Below the pieces are notes generated by a model, which saw nothing but the letters and a program-made list of their open reading frames with translations, ran no database searches and was not told where the DNA came from. From Sphingobium xanthum (GTDB lineage Bacteria > Pseudomonadota > Alphaproteobacteria > Sphingomonadales > Sphingomonadaceae), in the NCBI RefSeq assembly GCF_019737615.1, contig NZ_JAHKKS010000014.1:1-64000 (forward strand): 64,000 nucleotides of DNA, in the 5' to 3' direction. Positions 1 to 8,984 of the stretch are shown here, piece by piece. Position 1 is the first letter of the stretch. The number at the start of each line of letters is the position of its first letter. The position numbers and the translations under genes are program-made.

Positions 1-335
1 AGATTGATGTACTGGTCATATTCGCGGCGCCACTGGATGAGCGAGCCCCAGAGCGAGATATGGTCCGGCACCGTGTCCGGCCAGCCGACCGCGCCGAAGA
101 AGATGGCGTCGGGCGATCCGATCCGCGTCTTCCAGTCCTCCGGCATCATGACTCCGTGCCTGAGATAATAGTCGCAGCTCGCGAAATCGTGCCATGTCTG
201 CTCCAGCGTGAAGCCATAGAGCTGCGCGGCGCGCTCCAGCACGCGGATGCCTTCGGGCAGCACTTCCTTGCCGATGCCGTCGCCCGGAATAGCGGCGATT
301 TCGTAAGTGCGCCTCGATCTGCTTGTCTCAGCCAT
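1..335 (-). CDS. Tartrate/D-malate dehydrogenase, N-terminal part (cut by window edge)
   Basis: The first 111 codons of an NAD-dependent tartrate/D-malate dehydrogenase of the isopropylmalate/isocitrate dehydrogenase superfamily; the remainder lies left of the window. Translation from the ATG at 335 gives the family N-terminus with the IPGDGIGKEV motif near residue 15, then CDYYLRHG and FFGAVGWPD, which are characteristic of the tartrate/D-malate branch rather than LeuB. These enzymes oxidise D-malate or tartrate, with or without decarboxylation, in the cytosol. GGGAAG lies upstream as a ribosome site. The gene starts 16 bases after the stop of the succinate-semialdehyde-type dehydrogenase, so the two are probably co-transcribed. 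The exact substrate cannot be settled from the fragment. Confidence 0.88.
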   Translation of the reverse strand, partial: MAETSRSRRTYEIAAIPGDGIGKEVLPEGIRVLERAAQLYGFTLEQTWHDFASCDYYLRHGVMMPEDWKTRIGSPDAIFFGAVGWPDTVPDHISLWGSLIQWRREYDQYIN

Positions 336-351
336 GCGTTTTGCTTCCCGA

Positions 352-1818
352 TTAGAGCTTCAGGCCACCGATGTGGAATGCCTTGGTTTCGAGATATTCC
401 TCAATGCCTGCCCGGCCTCCCTCACGGCCTACGCCGGACAATTTGACGCCTCCGAACGGCGCCATTTCCATGGCAAGCGATCCGGTGTTGAGCGCGATCA
501 TGCCCGCTTCCAGGCGCTCCGCGACCCGGAAAGCCCGGTGCAGGTTCTCGGTGTAGAAATAGCTCGCCAGTCCATATTCGGTGGCATTGGCCAGTTCGAT
601 GGCCTCGTCCTCCGAACCGAACCGGAACAGCGGCGCGACCGGACCGAAGGTTTCCTCGCTCGCCACCCGCATGTCGGGATTGGCACCCGCGAGAATGACC
701 GGTGTGACGAACCGCGCGCCGTTCATCGGATTGTCGCCGCTGGCGTATAGTCTCGCGCCCTTGCTCAGGGCATCGTCGATATGCGCGTTCACCTTGTCTG
801 CCGCCGCGACATTGATGAGTGGCCCGACCGTCGTCCCGTCCCGATCGCCGGGCCCGACACGGAGGCCCGAGACGGCCCTGGCCAGCTTTTCCGCAAACAG
901 ATCGTAGATACCGTCCTGAACAAGAATCCGGTTGGCGCAAACACAAGCCTGACCAGAATTGCGGAACTTGCTGGCCATGGTGCTGGCGACGGCAAGATCG
1001 ACATCGGCATCGTCGAACACGATGAGCGGTGCATTGCCGCCAAGCTCCATGCTCGTGCGCTTCACAGTGTCGGCGCATTGCTGCATCAGCAGGCGGCCGA
1101 TCCGGGTCGAACCGGTGAACGAGAGCTTGCGGACGATCGGACTGCCGGTCAGCACGGAGCCGATGTCGGTCGGCCGGCCGGTGACGACATTCATGACGCC
1201 CCTTGGCAAGCCGGCGCGCTCGGCGAGGCGGGCCAGCGCGAGAGCGGTGTACGGCGTGAGTTCGGACGGCTTGACGATCACCGGGCAGCCAGCAGCGAGG
1301 GCCGGCGCGCATTTGCGCGTGATCATCGCGGCCGGGAAGTTCCAGGGCGTGATCGCCGCCGCGACGCCGACCGGTTCCTTCATCACCAGAACCCGACGAT
1401 TTGGTTCGGGCGGGGTCACGTCGTAGCCGCTCGCGCGTCGCCCTTCTTCGGCGAACCATTTGATGAAAGTTGCGGCGTAGCGGATTTCGCCTTCGGCTTC
1501 CGCGAGAGGTTTGCCCTGCTCCGCCGTCATGATCAGGGCCAGGTCGGCGATATTGTCGAGAACGAGGGTGTGCCAGCGCTCGAGGACCGCCGAGCGGTCG
1601 GCGGCGGGCAGCGCGCGCCATGGGCCGAAGGCCGTTTGCGCCGCGGCGACCGCACGTTCGGTTTCAACGACGCCGCAGTCGGGCACGGTGCCGATCACGG
1701 CCTGGGAAGCGGGGTCATCGACGTCCAGAGCGGCGCCGCTGTCGGCGGACACCCACTCACCGGCGATGAAGGAGGTCTCCCGGAACATATCCGGGTCGGA
1801 CAACTTTAAAGCGATCAT
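352..1818 (-). CDS. gabD: NAD(P)-dependent aldehyde dehydrogenase, succinate-semialdehyde type
   Basis: A 488-residue aldehyde dehydrogenase that most resembles GabD, which oxidises succinate semialdehyde to succinate. Visible are the cofactor-site segment ITPWNFPAAMITRKCAPALA, the catalytic Glu in MELGGNAPLIVF and the catalytic Cys in NSGQACVCANRILVQ. The extra Cys two residues after the nucleophile is typical of GabD. The reading frame is open further upstream, but that extension overlaps the GNAT gene. The ATG at 1818, eight bases after the GNAT stop, is the best start; an ATG at 1788 is possible. The gene lies between a GNAT protein and a tartrate/D-malate dehydrogenase. The family call is firm and the substrate is inferred. 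Confidence 0.85.
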   Translation of the reverse strand: MIALKLSDPDMFRETSFIAGEWVSADSGAALDVDDPASQAVIGTVPDCGVVETERAVAAAQTAFGPWRALPAADRSAVLERWHTLVLDNIADLALIMTAEQGKPLAEAEGEIRYAATFIKWFAEEGRRASGYDVTPPEPNRRVLVMKEPVGVAAAITPWNFPAAMITRKCAPALAAGCPVIVKPSELTPYTALALARLAERAGLPRGVMNVVTGRPTDIGSVLTGSPIVRKLSFTGSTRIGRLLMQQCADTVKRTSMELGGNAPLIVFDDADVDLAVASTMASKFRNSGQACVCANRILVQDGIYDLFAEKLARAVSGLRVGPGDRDGTTVGPLINVAAADKVNAHIDDALSKGARLYASGDNPMNGARFVTPVILAGANPDMRVASEETFGPVAPLFRFGSEDEAIELANATEYGLASYFYTENLHRAFRVAERLEAGMIALNTGSLAMEMAPFGGVKLSGVGREGGRAGIEEYLETKAFHIGGLKL

Positions 1819-1825
1819 GAGACAG

Positions 1826-2683
1826 TTACCCGAGAGCCTGATTGACGAGGGAATAAGCGCGCAGGGCCTTGCCATGGGCCGGGAGCTCGCCGCGATGCAT
1901 GCGCGTGACGCGGCCGACACAGGGCAGCCCCATTTCATCGAGCCAGGCCGAGAGGCCGCTGTCCTCGGGCACATCCAGCCGACAGAACATGCCGGTGTTC
2001 GACCCGAGCCAATGGCTGATCAGGGCCTTTGCGCCGCCGATGTCCGGCGCGATTGTGGGGCCTATGGCATAGCCTCGGCCAAAGCGGCGGAAGAGGGCAT
2101 AGCCCGCCTGGTCACCCTCGCGGTTCAACACGACGCCTTGAGCCTGGTCGAACAGATGGTCGATGATCCTGCCGCGCTGGAGACCGGTCGCCTCGCCGTC
2201 GATGCGCACAATGTCGGCAAGCTCGCCCGCTTTCATCGGGGCCACACGCTCGTTGGGGATAAGCTCCGCGACGGGAATGTCGAACGGAGCGCCTTGGTGC
2301 TGCAGGATCGTTCCGAACGGCTCAAAACCGAGGGCCTTGTACAGCCGCAGGCCTTCATCCGTTGCGTTGAGCAGGATCGTGCGGCCCGACAGGCGCTCGA
2401 TCGCCGCCTCCATCAGCTGGCGGCCGATGCCGAGGCCCTGCGCCTCCCTGGCGACGATCACCATGCCGAGCGAGGCATAGTCCTCCCCATAGCACCACCA
2501 CATTGTCGTGCCGACGATCACGCCGTCGCGCTCGGCCACCAGGCCTTCGCCCAGATCAAGAAATGCCGACCATTCTTCGGCCCGATGCGGCCATTGTTGC
2601 GCGCGCGAGAGTGCATGGGCTGCAGGCAGATCGGCAGGCGCCATTGGTCGCAGCTGCACAATCCGCTTCAGCTCGATTGCCAT
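1826..2683 (-). CDS. GNAT-family N-acetyltransferase, two-domain
   Basis: A 285-residue acetyltransferase of the GNAT superfamily. The first half carries the acetyl-CoA binding loop EAQGLGIGRQLM (Q-x-x-G-x-G/A) near residue 90; the second half looks like a degenerate second GNAT domain, as in YitH-like proteins. The ATG at 2683 is chosen because GGAGAAG lies just upstream; an upstream GTG at 2710 has no such site. It is the first gene of a minus-strand unit with the GabD-like and tartrate/D-malate dehydrogenases, and is divergent from another aldehyde dehydrogenase across 186 bases that should hold both promoters. The acetyl acceptor is unknown. Confidence 0.8.
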   Translation of the reverse strand: MAIELKRIVQLRPMAPADLPAAHALSRAQQWPHRAEEWSAFLDLGEGLVAERDGVIVGTTMWWCYGEDYASLGMVIVAREAQGLGIGRQLMEAAIERLSGRTILLNATDEGLRLYKALGFEPFGTILQHQGAPFDIPVAELIPNERVAPMKAGELADIVRIDGEATGLQRGRIIDHLFDQAQGVVLNREGDQAGYALFRRFGRGYAIGPTIAPDIGGAKALISHWLGSNTGMFCRLDVPEDSGLSAWLDEMGLPCVGRVTRMHRGELPAHGKALRAYSLVNQALG

Positions 2684-2869
2684 GAATGCTTCTCCATCTC
2701 GGTTCGCCACGTGCGTGGAGGGACATTGAAGAGACTAGCAGGCGCCATTGGCATTAGGTGCTGCCTTCTCTTTGGATTCGGAAGAAAATCGCGAAGGGGC
2801 AGGCGTTGAAACGGCAAATGTCGGTCGGGCCTGGCTATCCCGATGACTGGAATCGCCGAGGAACGCAGC

Positions 2870-4345
2870 ATGAGCGCCTTTGACCCCGATCGCATCGCCC
2901 TCAATCTGGCCAATAATTTTTCCGACGGGGTGCGTGTCGCCGGGTCTGGTCCAGGCATGCCGGTTCTTCGGCCCTCGGACGGCAGGATCCATGGCGAACT
3001 GGACTGCGCCAGTGCCGACCAGGTTGACGCCATCGTCGGCAATGCAAGGAGCGCGTTCAGGCGCAGCGGATGGGCGCAAGCGGATCCGCGTGCGCGCATG
3101 AAAGTGATGCGACGCTGGGCTGATTTGATCGAGGCCGACGCACCGCTGCTGGCGCCGCTCGAAGCTGTCGGCAGCACGCGCACGATCGGAGAAATCCTGG
3201 CCTGGGATCTCTCCTATACGGCCGAGTGCCTGCGCTTCTTCGCCGAGTTTGCCGACAAGGAAGGCGGTGCGGTGCTGCCGACCACACCCGACAAGATCGG
3301 CATGACGATCAGCGAACCCTATGGCGTCGTCGCCGCGATTGCGCCGTGGAACCTCCCGCTCGTCATGGCAGCCTGGAAGATCGCGCCCGCGATTGCTGCG
3401 GGCAATTCGGTCGTACTCAAGCCATCGGAGATGACGCCGTTCAGCGTGGTGCGGCTGGCGGAGCTGGCGATCGAGGCTGGACTGCCGAAGGGAGTCTTCA
3501 ACATCGTTCAGGGCGACGGCGCGACGGTCGGCGATCCGCTCTGCCGCCACCCGGCAATTTCGAAAGTGAGTTTCACGGGATCGACCCGCACCGGTATTGC
3601 GATCATGACGGCCTGCGCCCAGACCGGCCCAAAACCGGTTACCCTGGAGCTTGGCGGCAAGAGCCCACAGATCATCTTCGCCGATGCCAAGGATATCGCG
3701 CAATCGGCGTCGATCGTTGCACGCGCGATCGCGCTCAATGCAGGGCAGGTTTGCGTCGCAGGATCGCGCCTGCTGGTGCAGGATCGCGTGATGGACGAGG
3801 TGATCGAGAGGATCACGAAATCGTTCGAGGCGCATCGCATCGGCCCGACCTGGGCAGACGACACCACGATGGGACCTATCATTTCCGAGAAGCAACTCGC
3901 GCAAATCGACGGGATTGTCGGTCGTGCCATTTCGGGCGGCGCGACCGTCCTGACTGGCGGCCGTCGCGCGCCAGCGCCGCAGGAGGGGAGCTACTATCTC
4001 CCCACCGTGCTCACGGGCCTCGCTCAGGACAGCGAAGCTGTTCAGGACGAGATTTTCGGTCCCGTCCTCACGGTGCAGAGCTTCTCGGACGAGGAAGAGG
4101 CCTATGCGCTGGCGAATGACAGCCGGTACGGTCTGGCCGCGGGCGTGCATACCGGGGATCTCAATCGTGCCTTGCGCGCGACGCGGGCGCTAGAGGCCGG
4201 CACGGTCTGGGTGAACCGCTATGGCCGGAGCAACGATTTCATGCTGCCGACCGGCGGGTTCAAACAGTCGGGCATCGGCAAGGATCTTGGCCGGGAGGCC
4301 TATGTCGCCAATCTCAAGTCCAAGACCGCGCTGATCCAGCTTTGA
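2870..4345 (+). CDS. Aldehyde dehydrogenase family protein
   Basis: A 491-residue NAD(P)-dependent aldehyde dehydrogenase. It shows IAPWNLPLVMAAWKIAPAIA for cofactor binding, LELGGKSPQIIF with the general-base Glu, and LNAGQVCVAGSRLLVQ with the nucleophilic Cys. The start is the ATG at 2870, preceded by GAGGAA at a good distance; the in-frame extension to 2843 lacks a ribosome site. It belongs to the betaine/aminoaldehyde-like part of the superfamily rather than the GabD part, so this and the GabD-like gene probably handle different aldehydes. It is divergent from the GNAT gene and convergent, with a 10-base gap, on the end of the opine-type oxidase block. No terminator is visible in that gap. 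Confidence 0.85.
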   Translation: MSAFDPDRIALNLANNFSDGVRVAGSGPGMPVLRPSDGRIHGELDCASADQVDAIVGNARSAFRRSGWAQADPRARMKVMRRWADLIEADAPLLAPLEAVGSTRTIGEILAWDLSYTAECLRFFAEFADKEGGAVLPTTPDKIGMTISEPYGVVAAIAPWNLPLVMAAWKIAPAIAAGNSVVLKPSEMTPFSVVRLAELAIEAGLPKGVFNIVQGDGATVGDPLCRHPAISKVSFTGSTRTGIAIMTACAQTGPKPVTLELGGKSPQIIFADAKDIAQSASIVARAIALNAGQVCVAGSRLLVQDRVMDEVIERITKSFEAHRIGPTWADDTTMGPIISEKQLAQIDGIVGRAISGGATVLTGGRRAPAPQEGSYYLPTVLTGLAQDSEAVQDEIFGPVLTVQSFSDEEEAYALANDSRYGLAAGVHTGDLNRALRATRALEAGTVWVNRYGRSNDFMLPTGGFKQSGIGKDLGREAYVANLKSKTALIQL

Positions 4346-4355
4346 CGGGTCGCGG

Positions 4356-5495
4356 TTACTCCGAAGAGAAGCGATCGATGCGATAGGCCGTGAGATCGAT
4401 GTCGGTCGCGCCTGTGCCGATGAGTTCGGCCATCGTCTCGCCCACGCCCGGTCCGAGTTGAAACCCTGCTCCGGAAAAACCGAATGCGTAATATAGCCCG
4501 CTAACGGCCGCGCTGGGACCCAGGACGGGCTGGTGGTCCGGGAGATAGCTCTCGATCCCGCTCCATGTCCGCAAAATGTTAAGCTTGCCGATGGCCGGGA
4601 TCAGCCTCTGCATCTGCTGCCATTGGCCGATGCTGTTCTCGGGCTTTACATAGACCCGATACTCGTCCGGGAAGGTGGGGTTCTGTATGCTCCCGCCGAT
4701 GACGAGATTGCCGCGCTCGACCTGCCGGAAATAGACGGATTCCATGGTCTCGGGTGTGGCGACTCCGATGGACGGCCCGATGGCGTAGGGCAGGGGTTCG
4801 GTGACGCACATATTGGGCCCGCGCGAGGTCAGCGGCGCCGTCTCGCCAAATGCCTCGACGAAGCGCTTCGCCCAGGCGCCCGCTGTAATGAGAAGGATGG
4901 GCGCCCTGAATTCGCGCCCGTCCTGTGTTGTCACCAGGAAATCGTCGCCGACTTTGGCGGCGCTGACCGCCTTGCACATTTCATGGACACCCGCACCGGC
5001 GCGCTCCGCGGCGCGGGCAAAGGCCGGTCCGGTGAGCCGTGGGTTGGCATGGCCGCAATCCGGCGAAAGCGAAGCGGCAAGAACCTCCGGCCCGAGAAAT
5101 GGAAAGCGAGCCCGCAGGGCGTTACCGGAAATCATTTCCAGGTCGAGATCGAACTGCGCTGCCTCGGCGGCATAGCGCTCCATATCCCCGGCAATTTCGG
5201 GCCGGTTTCGATAGGATACCCGCATGTGGCCGCGTTGCAGATACTCGATGTCGGTGCCCAGCAGCGCCTGCGCCTGGCGCCATATGGCGATCGAGCGGTT
5301 CGCCAGTGGAAGTTGATAGAGCGGGCGGCCCTGACGCCGGACGTTGCCGAAATTGGTGCCGCTGGCCTGCCGGCCGACCAGATCCGTTTCAAGCAGATTC
5401 ACCGAGATGCCGCGCCGGCGCAGGAAGAAGGCTGAAGCGCACCCCATGATGCCACCGCCAATGATCAAAATGTCCGATCGGATGGGGCTCGTCAT
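4356..5495 (-). CDS. FAD-dependent amino acid/opine dehydrogenase, beta subunit (DAO family)
   Basis: A 379-residue FAD oxidoreductase of the D-amino-acid-oxidase fold, most like the beta subunits of opine oxidase, D-hydroxyproline dehydrogenase and HCN synthase (OoxB, LhpB, HcnC). The N-terminus has the dinucleotide motif IIGGGIMGCASAFFL followed by an acidic residue at the second strand (LLETD). A conserved segment FGNVRRQGR follows; the C-terminus GFSGAGFQLGPGVG closes the FAD site. It overlaps the alpha-subunit gene by 4 bases (ATGA) and ends the long minus-strand operon. In this family the beta subunit oxidises the C-N bond of a secondary or primary amine. The substrate cannot be read from the sequence. 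Confidence 0.87.
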   Translation of the reverse strand: MTSPIRSDILIIGGGIMGCASAFFLRRRGISVNLLETDLVGRQASGTNFGNVRRQGRPLYQLPLANRSIAIWRQAQALLGTDIEYLQRGHMRVSYRNRPEIAGDMERYAAEAAQFDLDLEMISGNALRARFPFLGPEVLAASLSPDCGHANPRLTGPAFARAAERAGAGVHEMCKAVSAAKVGDDFLVTTQDGREFRAPILLITAGAWAKRFVEAFGETAPLTSRGPNMCVTEPLPYAIGPSIGVATPETMESVYFRQVERGNLVIGGSIQNPTFPDEYRVYVKPENSIGQWQQMQRLIPAIGKLNILRTWSGIESYLPDHQPVLGPSAAVSGLYYAFGFSGAGFQLGPGVGETMAELIGTGATDIDLTAYRIDRFSSE

Positions 5496-6871
5496 TCTCC
5501 TGATGTCCTGGCCGTGCCGATCGCGATCGGCTTGACGGGAGCAGCGTTGCGGAGGCGGCCGACGCTTTCGAGCGGCACGCCGGCTTCCGCGGCAATGATC
5601 TCAGCTGCGGCAAGTCCGCAATAGCGTCCCTGACAGCGGCCCATGCCGACGCGGCTGAGTGCCTTTGCCCGATTGGCTTCCCGTGCGCCGGCTTCCCTTA
5701 CCGTTTCGCGCAGCGTTCCCGCTGTCACGGCTTCGCAGCGACACACGATCGTCTCGTCGGGTAATGCCTTCGCCTGCTCGGAGGGCCAGGGAAAGGCCTG
5801 AGCCAGACCACGCGCGAAGCGGCCATATCGTGCCTTGGCACTGCGAAGATGCGTCAGATCCGCGCTGTCCACGGGGAAACCGAGATCTTTCAGGACAGCG
5901 AGCGCCGCCAGACGCCCGCTCACCTCGGCCGAACGCGCCCCTGAAATGCGCGCCCCGTCGCCGGCGAGATACACACCGTCGACGGATGAGCGCCCATCGG
6001 AATCCTGAACCGGAAGCCATTGACGGGTCAGCGCTTCAAACGCGAAGTCGCAGCGGGCGAGATCGGCCAGTTGTGCCTCGGGCCGCAAATGATGACCCAT
6101 GCCGATCGCATCGCAATCAATGTCTTGTTCCGTTCCGTCGCTCGCCCGAAACCGAAGGCTCCCGACACCGGTCTCCGGGTTTCCGACGACCTCGACGGGC
6201 GTAACGCCATAGAGCACGGGGATGCCAGCCTTCTTGATGTCGCGCGTCAGCGCTATGCCGTTCCAGAGAACAGCCGGTTGGCAAAGCAGGTTGGGCAGCG
6301 CGGCTATGCGCGCGCTGAATGGGGAAGTGTCGAGCACTGCGGCGACATTTGCGCCCGCTTTCGCATATTGTGCCGCGACGAGATAAAGCAGCGGTCCCGA
6401 TCCCAGAAAAACAACTCTGCTTCCTATGGCGCACGCCTGCGCCTTCAGCGCAATTTGGGCGGCGCCGAGGCTGTAGGTGCCGGCATGATGCCACCCCTTG
6501 ACCGGCATGACACGATCTGTCGCGCCGGTGCAGAGCAGCAGCGCATCATAAGGCGTGCTGCGGTGACCGTCCGGCCCGAGGGTCCATGCCTGACCGTCCG
6601 AAAGATGCCAGACCAACGTGTCGGATCGATAATCGATATGTGGAAGGAGGGCATCGAAACCGTCATGGACGGAGCGGGCGCGGTTGGCTTCGGTGCCGTA
6701 GAGATCCTGGTGGCTGCGCGTGAAACCTTCCGGCTGTCGTCGGTAAATCTGTCCGCCCGCACGCCGCGCTTCGTCCATGACGATCGGGCGCAGGCCGGCA
6801 TCGGCCAGCGTCTGCGCCGCGCGGAAGCCCGCAGGACCGGCGCCGACCACGATTATGGAAGGTTCGGCCAC
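5492..6871 (-). CDS. NAD(P)/FAD oxidoreductase with C-terminal BFD-like [2Fe-2S] domain, alpha subunit
   Basis: A 459-residue flavoprotein of the OoxA/LhpF/HcnB type. The N-terminal half has a Rossmann motif, VVGAGPAGFRAAQTLADAG, and a second GSGP nucleotide motif (VVFLGSGPLLYLV) near residue 160. The last 90 residues form a BFD-like iron-sulfur domain with cysteines in CRCEAV and in GRCQGRYCG. It overlaps the beta-subunit gene by 4 bases and the ferredoxin-like gamma-subunit gene by 19 bases, so the three are translationally coupled. Known members form alpha-beta or alpha-beta-gamma complexes that pass electrons from the amine to the respiratory chain. Confidence 0.87.
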   Translation of the reverse strand: MAEPSIIVVGAGPAGFRAAQTLADAGLRPIVMDEARRAGGQIYRRQPEGFTRSHQDLYGTEANRARSVHDGFDALLPHIDYRSDTLVWHLSDGQAWTLGPDGHRSTPYDALLLCTGATDRVMPVKGWHHAGTYSLGAAQIALKAQACAIGSRVVFLGSGPLLYLVAAQYAKAGANVAAVLDTSPFSARIAALPNLLCQPAVLWNGIALTRDIKKAGIPVLYGVTPVEVVGNPETGVGSLRFRASDGTEQDIDCDAIGMGHHLRPEAQLADLARCDFAFEALTRQWLPVQDSDGRSSVDGVYLAGDGARISGARSAEVSGRLAALAVLKDLGFPVDSADLTHLRSAKARYGRFARGLAQAFPWPSEQAKALPDETIVCRCEAVTAGTLRETVREAGAREANRAKALSRVGMGRCQGRYCGLAAAEIIAAEAGVPLESVGRLRNAAPVKPIAIGTARTSGE

Positions 6872-7161
6872 GTCGCCTCCGGTGCGCGCCTGCTGATCTC
6901 AAGGCCGGCGCGCGCGAAGGTCGAGCAGGCGCGCAGCTTGTCGCCGTCGCTGGTCCACACCCAGCAGTCCTGGCATGCCGCCATCAGGCAGAAGCCTGAT
7001 CTGGCGCCGTCGCCGAACTCGGAGTCGCGCAATCGGCGGCTGCTCGTCAGGATCGCCACCATCAGCGTATCGCCCTCCAGCGCGTCGACCGGTGCGCCAT
7101 CGACCAGAAAAGTCAACGGCTTCCGGTCCATTTCTGCCAGGCGCACGAAGCGACCACTCAT
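6853..7161 (-). CDS. [2Fe-2S]-binding small subunit of opine/hydroxyproline-type dehydrogenase
   Basis: A 102-residue ferredoxin-like protein equivalent to the HcnA/OoxX/LhpE-type small subunit. The cluster ligands are in GFCLMAACQDCWV (C-x4-C-x2-C) with a fourth Cys in KLRACST about 12 residues on; this spacing is that of the small-subunit family rather than of plant ferredoxins. The start is the ATG at 7161, which overlaps the TGA of the ABC ATPase gene (ATGA). The open frame continues upstream, but only across the ATPase coding region. Together with the next two genes it completes a three-subunit dehydrogenase. Confidence 0.85.
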   Translation of the reverse strand: MSGRFVRLAEMDRKPLTFLVDGAPVDALEGDTLMVAILTSSRRLRDSEFGDGARSGFCLMAACQDCWVWTSDGDKLRACSTFARAGLEISRRAPEATWPNLP

Positions 7162-8984
7162 CACCGGGCCTCCGCATGCTGGCGCGACCCACGCAACTCG
7201 TGTTCCTCGAGATGGCAAAGGATCGCATTGCCTGACAGCAGTTGCCGATGCGGCGGGAAAGCGCGGTCGCATCGACCGGTAATCCGCGACGGGCAGCGCG
7301 GCAGGAAACTGCATAGCGCAGCGCTATCGTCGATGCCGCCGATCGGCGGCAGAGCCAGAGCACCCGCTCCGTCGGGCAGCCAGTCCGTCCGCATTTCCGG
7401 CACGGACGCGATCAGCATATCGGTATAGGGGTGCGAGGGCGGCGCCGCATAGGCCGAGCGCGGCCCCTGATCGACGGCGTGACCGGCATAGAGCACCATG
7501 ACGTCGTCGCAGATCGCGCGCACGGTCGAAATGTCGTGACTGATGAACATCATCGCGATGCCGAGTTCCTGGCGCAGTTCCGCAAGCAAATCGAGGATGG
7601 CGGCGCCGACGACGGTGTCCAGCGCTGAGGTCACCTCGTCGCACAGGATGAGATCCGGCCCAGCTGCGAGGGCACGAGCAAGATTGACGCGCTGCTTCTG
7701 GCCGCCGGACAGGTCCGTGCAGCGCCGATCCGCGAGCGTGCCCGGAAGCCGGGTTCGGTCGAGCAGTTCCGCGACGCGCGCGTCCGCAGCGGTGCCGCGA
7801 AGACCATGATAGAAAGCGAGCGGGCGGCGCAGGATTTCGCCGACGCTGTGGGCCGGATTGAGCGCCACATCTGCGTTCTGAAACACGATCTGAATCTGAC
7901 GGAACTGATCGCGACAGCGCCCCGCAAGGCCCGGCGGAAGAGTGCGGCCGTCTAGCCTGACGGCACCTCGGGCGGGGGGAAGCAGCCCGGCAATCGCGCG
8001 CGCAAGTGTGGATTTACCGGAGCCGGACTCGCCGATGACGCCGAGGATCTCGCCGCGCTGCAAGCTGAACGAAAGATCGTGAAGCACGGGGATTGCGGGC
8101 ACGCCGCGAGCATCGACCTTGCCGTATCCGGCCGTCAGACCATCGACCTGAAGCAGTGGCCGCGCCGTGTCGGACTCCGCCGGCCCGGTTGTCGGCACGG
8201 GACGGGCGGCTGCCATCAGGGTGCGCGTATAGTCATCTCGTGGCGCGTGGAGGATCTGATCCGTCGTGCCCGCTTCCCTTATGCGGCCCTTGTTGAGAAC
8301 CACGATGTGGTCGGCCATCTGCGCGACGACCGCCAGATCATGGCTCACATAGACCGCTGTCGTGCCGAGATCCCGCACGGCTGAGCGAAACGCCTGAAGC
8401 ACGCCGATCTGGGTCGTGACGTCCAGCGCGGTGGTGGGCTCATCGAAGATTATCAGCTCGGGCCCGGTGATGAGTGCCATCGCCGCCATCAGCCGCTGCA
8501 GCTGGCCGCCCGACAATTGATGCGGATAGCGCTCGCCAATCTTGCCCGGGTTCGGCAATCCGAGCGCTCCGAACAGTGCGACGGCCTTGGCTTGCGCCGC
8601 CGGGCGTTGCATGATGCGATGCGCGAGGGCCGGCTCGATCACCTGATCCATGACCGTGCGCGACGGATTGAAAGCCGCTGCCGCACTTTGCGCCACGTAG
8701 GCGATGCGATTGCCGCGCAAAGATCGCAACTGCGCCATGTCGAGCGCAGTGATTTCCTGATCGCCGAGGCGCACGGATCCGCCGACAATCCGGGCGCCGG
8801 GCCGGACATGGCCGAGCAGGGACAAGGCGATCGTCGTCTTGCCCGACCCGGATTCGCCGATCAGGGCCAGCACCTGGCCCTTCTCGATCGAGAAACTGAC
8901 GTCATCGACGATGACGAGCGTCGAGCCGTCATCAGTCTGCGCCTCGATCGTCAGGCCGGCAACGGTGACATGCGCCGGCGTCAT
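7161..8984 (-). CDS. ABC importer double ATPase, peptide/nickel/opine type (DppD-DppF fusion)
   Basis: A 607-residue protein with two complete ABC domains in one chain, equivalent to separate DppD and DppF. The first domain has GESGSGKTT (residues 43-51), LSGGQLQR and FDEPTTALD. The second has GESGSGKST, LSGGQKQR and CDEVTSALD. The C-terminal region with LCSFLPRCPSR is typical of oligopeptide ATPases. The start is the ATG at 8984, which overlaps the permease stop (ATGA); the longer open frame to 9851 is a shadow of the permease gene. It energises the importer formed with the two permeases and the binding protein. Confidence 0.92.
   Translation of the reverse strand: MTPAHVTVAGLTIEAQTDDGSTLVIVDDVSFSIEKGQVLALIGESGSGKTTIALSLLGHVRPGARIVGGSVRLGDQEITALDMAQLRSLRGNRIAYVAQSAAAAFNPSRTVMDQVIEPALAHRIMQRPAAQAKAVALFGALGLPNPGKIGERYPHQLSGGQLQRLMAAMALITGPELIIFDEPTTALDVTTQIGVLQAFRSAVRDLGTTAVYVSHDLAVVAQMADHIVVLNKGRIREAGTTDQILHAPRDDYTRTLMAAARPVPTTGPAESDTARPLLQVDGLTAGYGKVDARGVPAIPVLHDLSFSLQRGEILGVIGESGSGKSTLARAIAGLLPPARGAVRLDGRTLPPGLAGRCRDQFRQIQIVFQNADVALNPAHSVGEILRRPLAFYHGLRGTAADARVAELLDRTRLPGTLADRRCTDLSGGQKQRVNLARALAAGPDLILCDEVTSALDTVVGAAILDLLAELRQELGIAMMFISHDISTVRAICDDVMVLYAGHAVDQGPRSAYAAPPSHPYTDMLIASVPEMRTDWLPDGAGALALPPIGGIDDSAALCSFLPRCPSRITGRCDRAFPPHRQLLSGNAILCHLEEHELRGSRQHAEAR

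Noticed and set aside
2634-2751. 14-bp direct repeat GCAGGCGCCATTGG at 2634 and 2738
   Set aside because: One copy lies inside the GNAT coding region and the other in the intergenic gap; there is no third copy or symmetry to suggest an operator.
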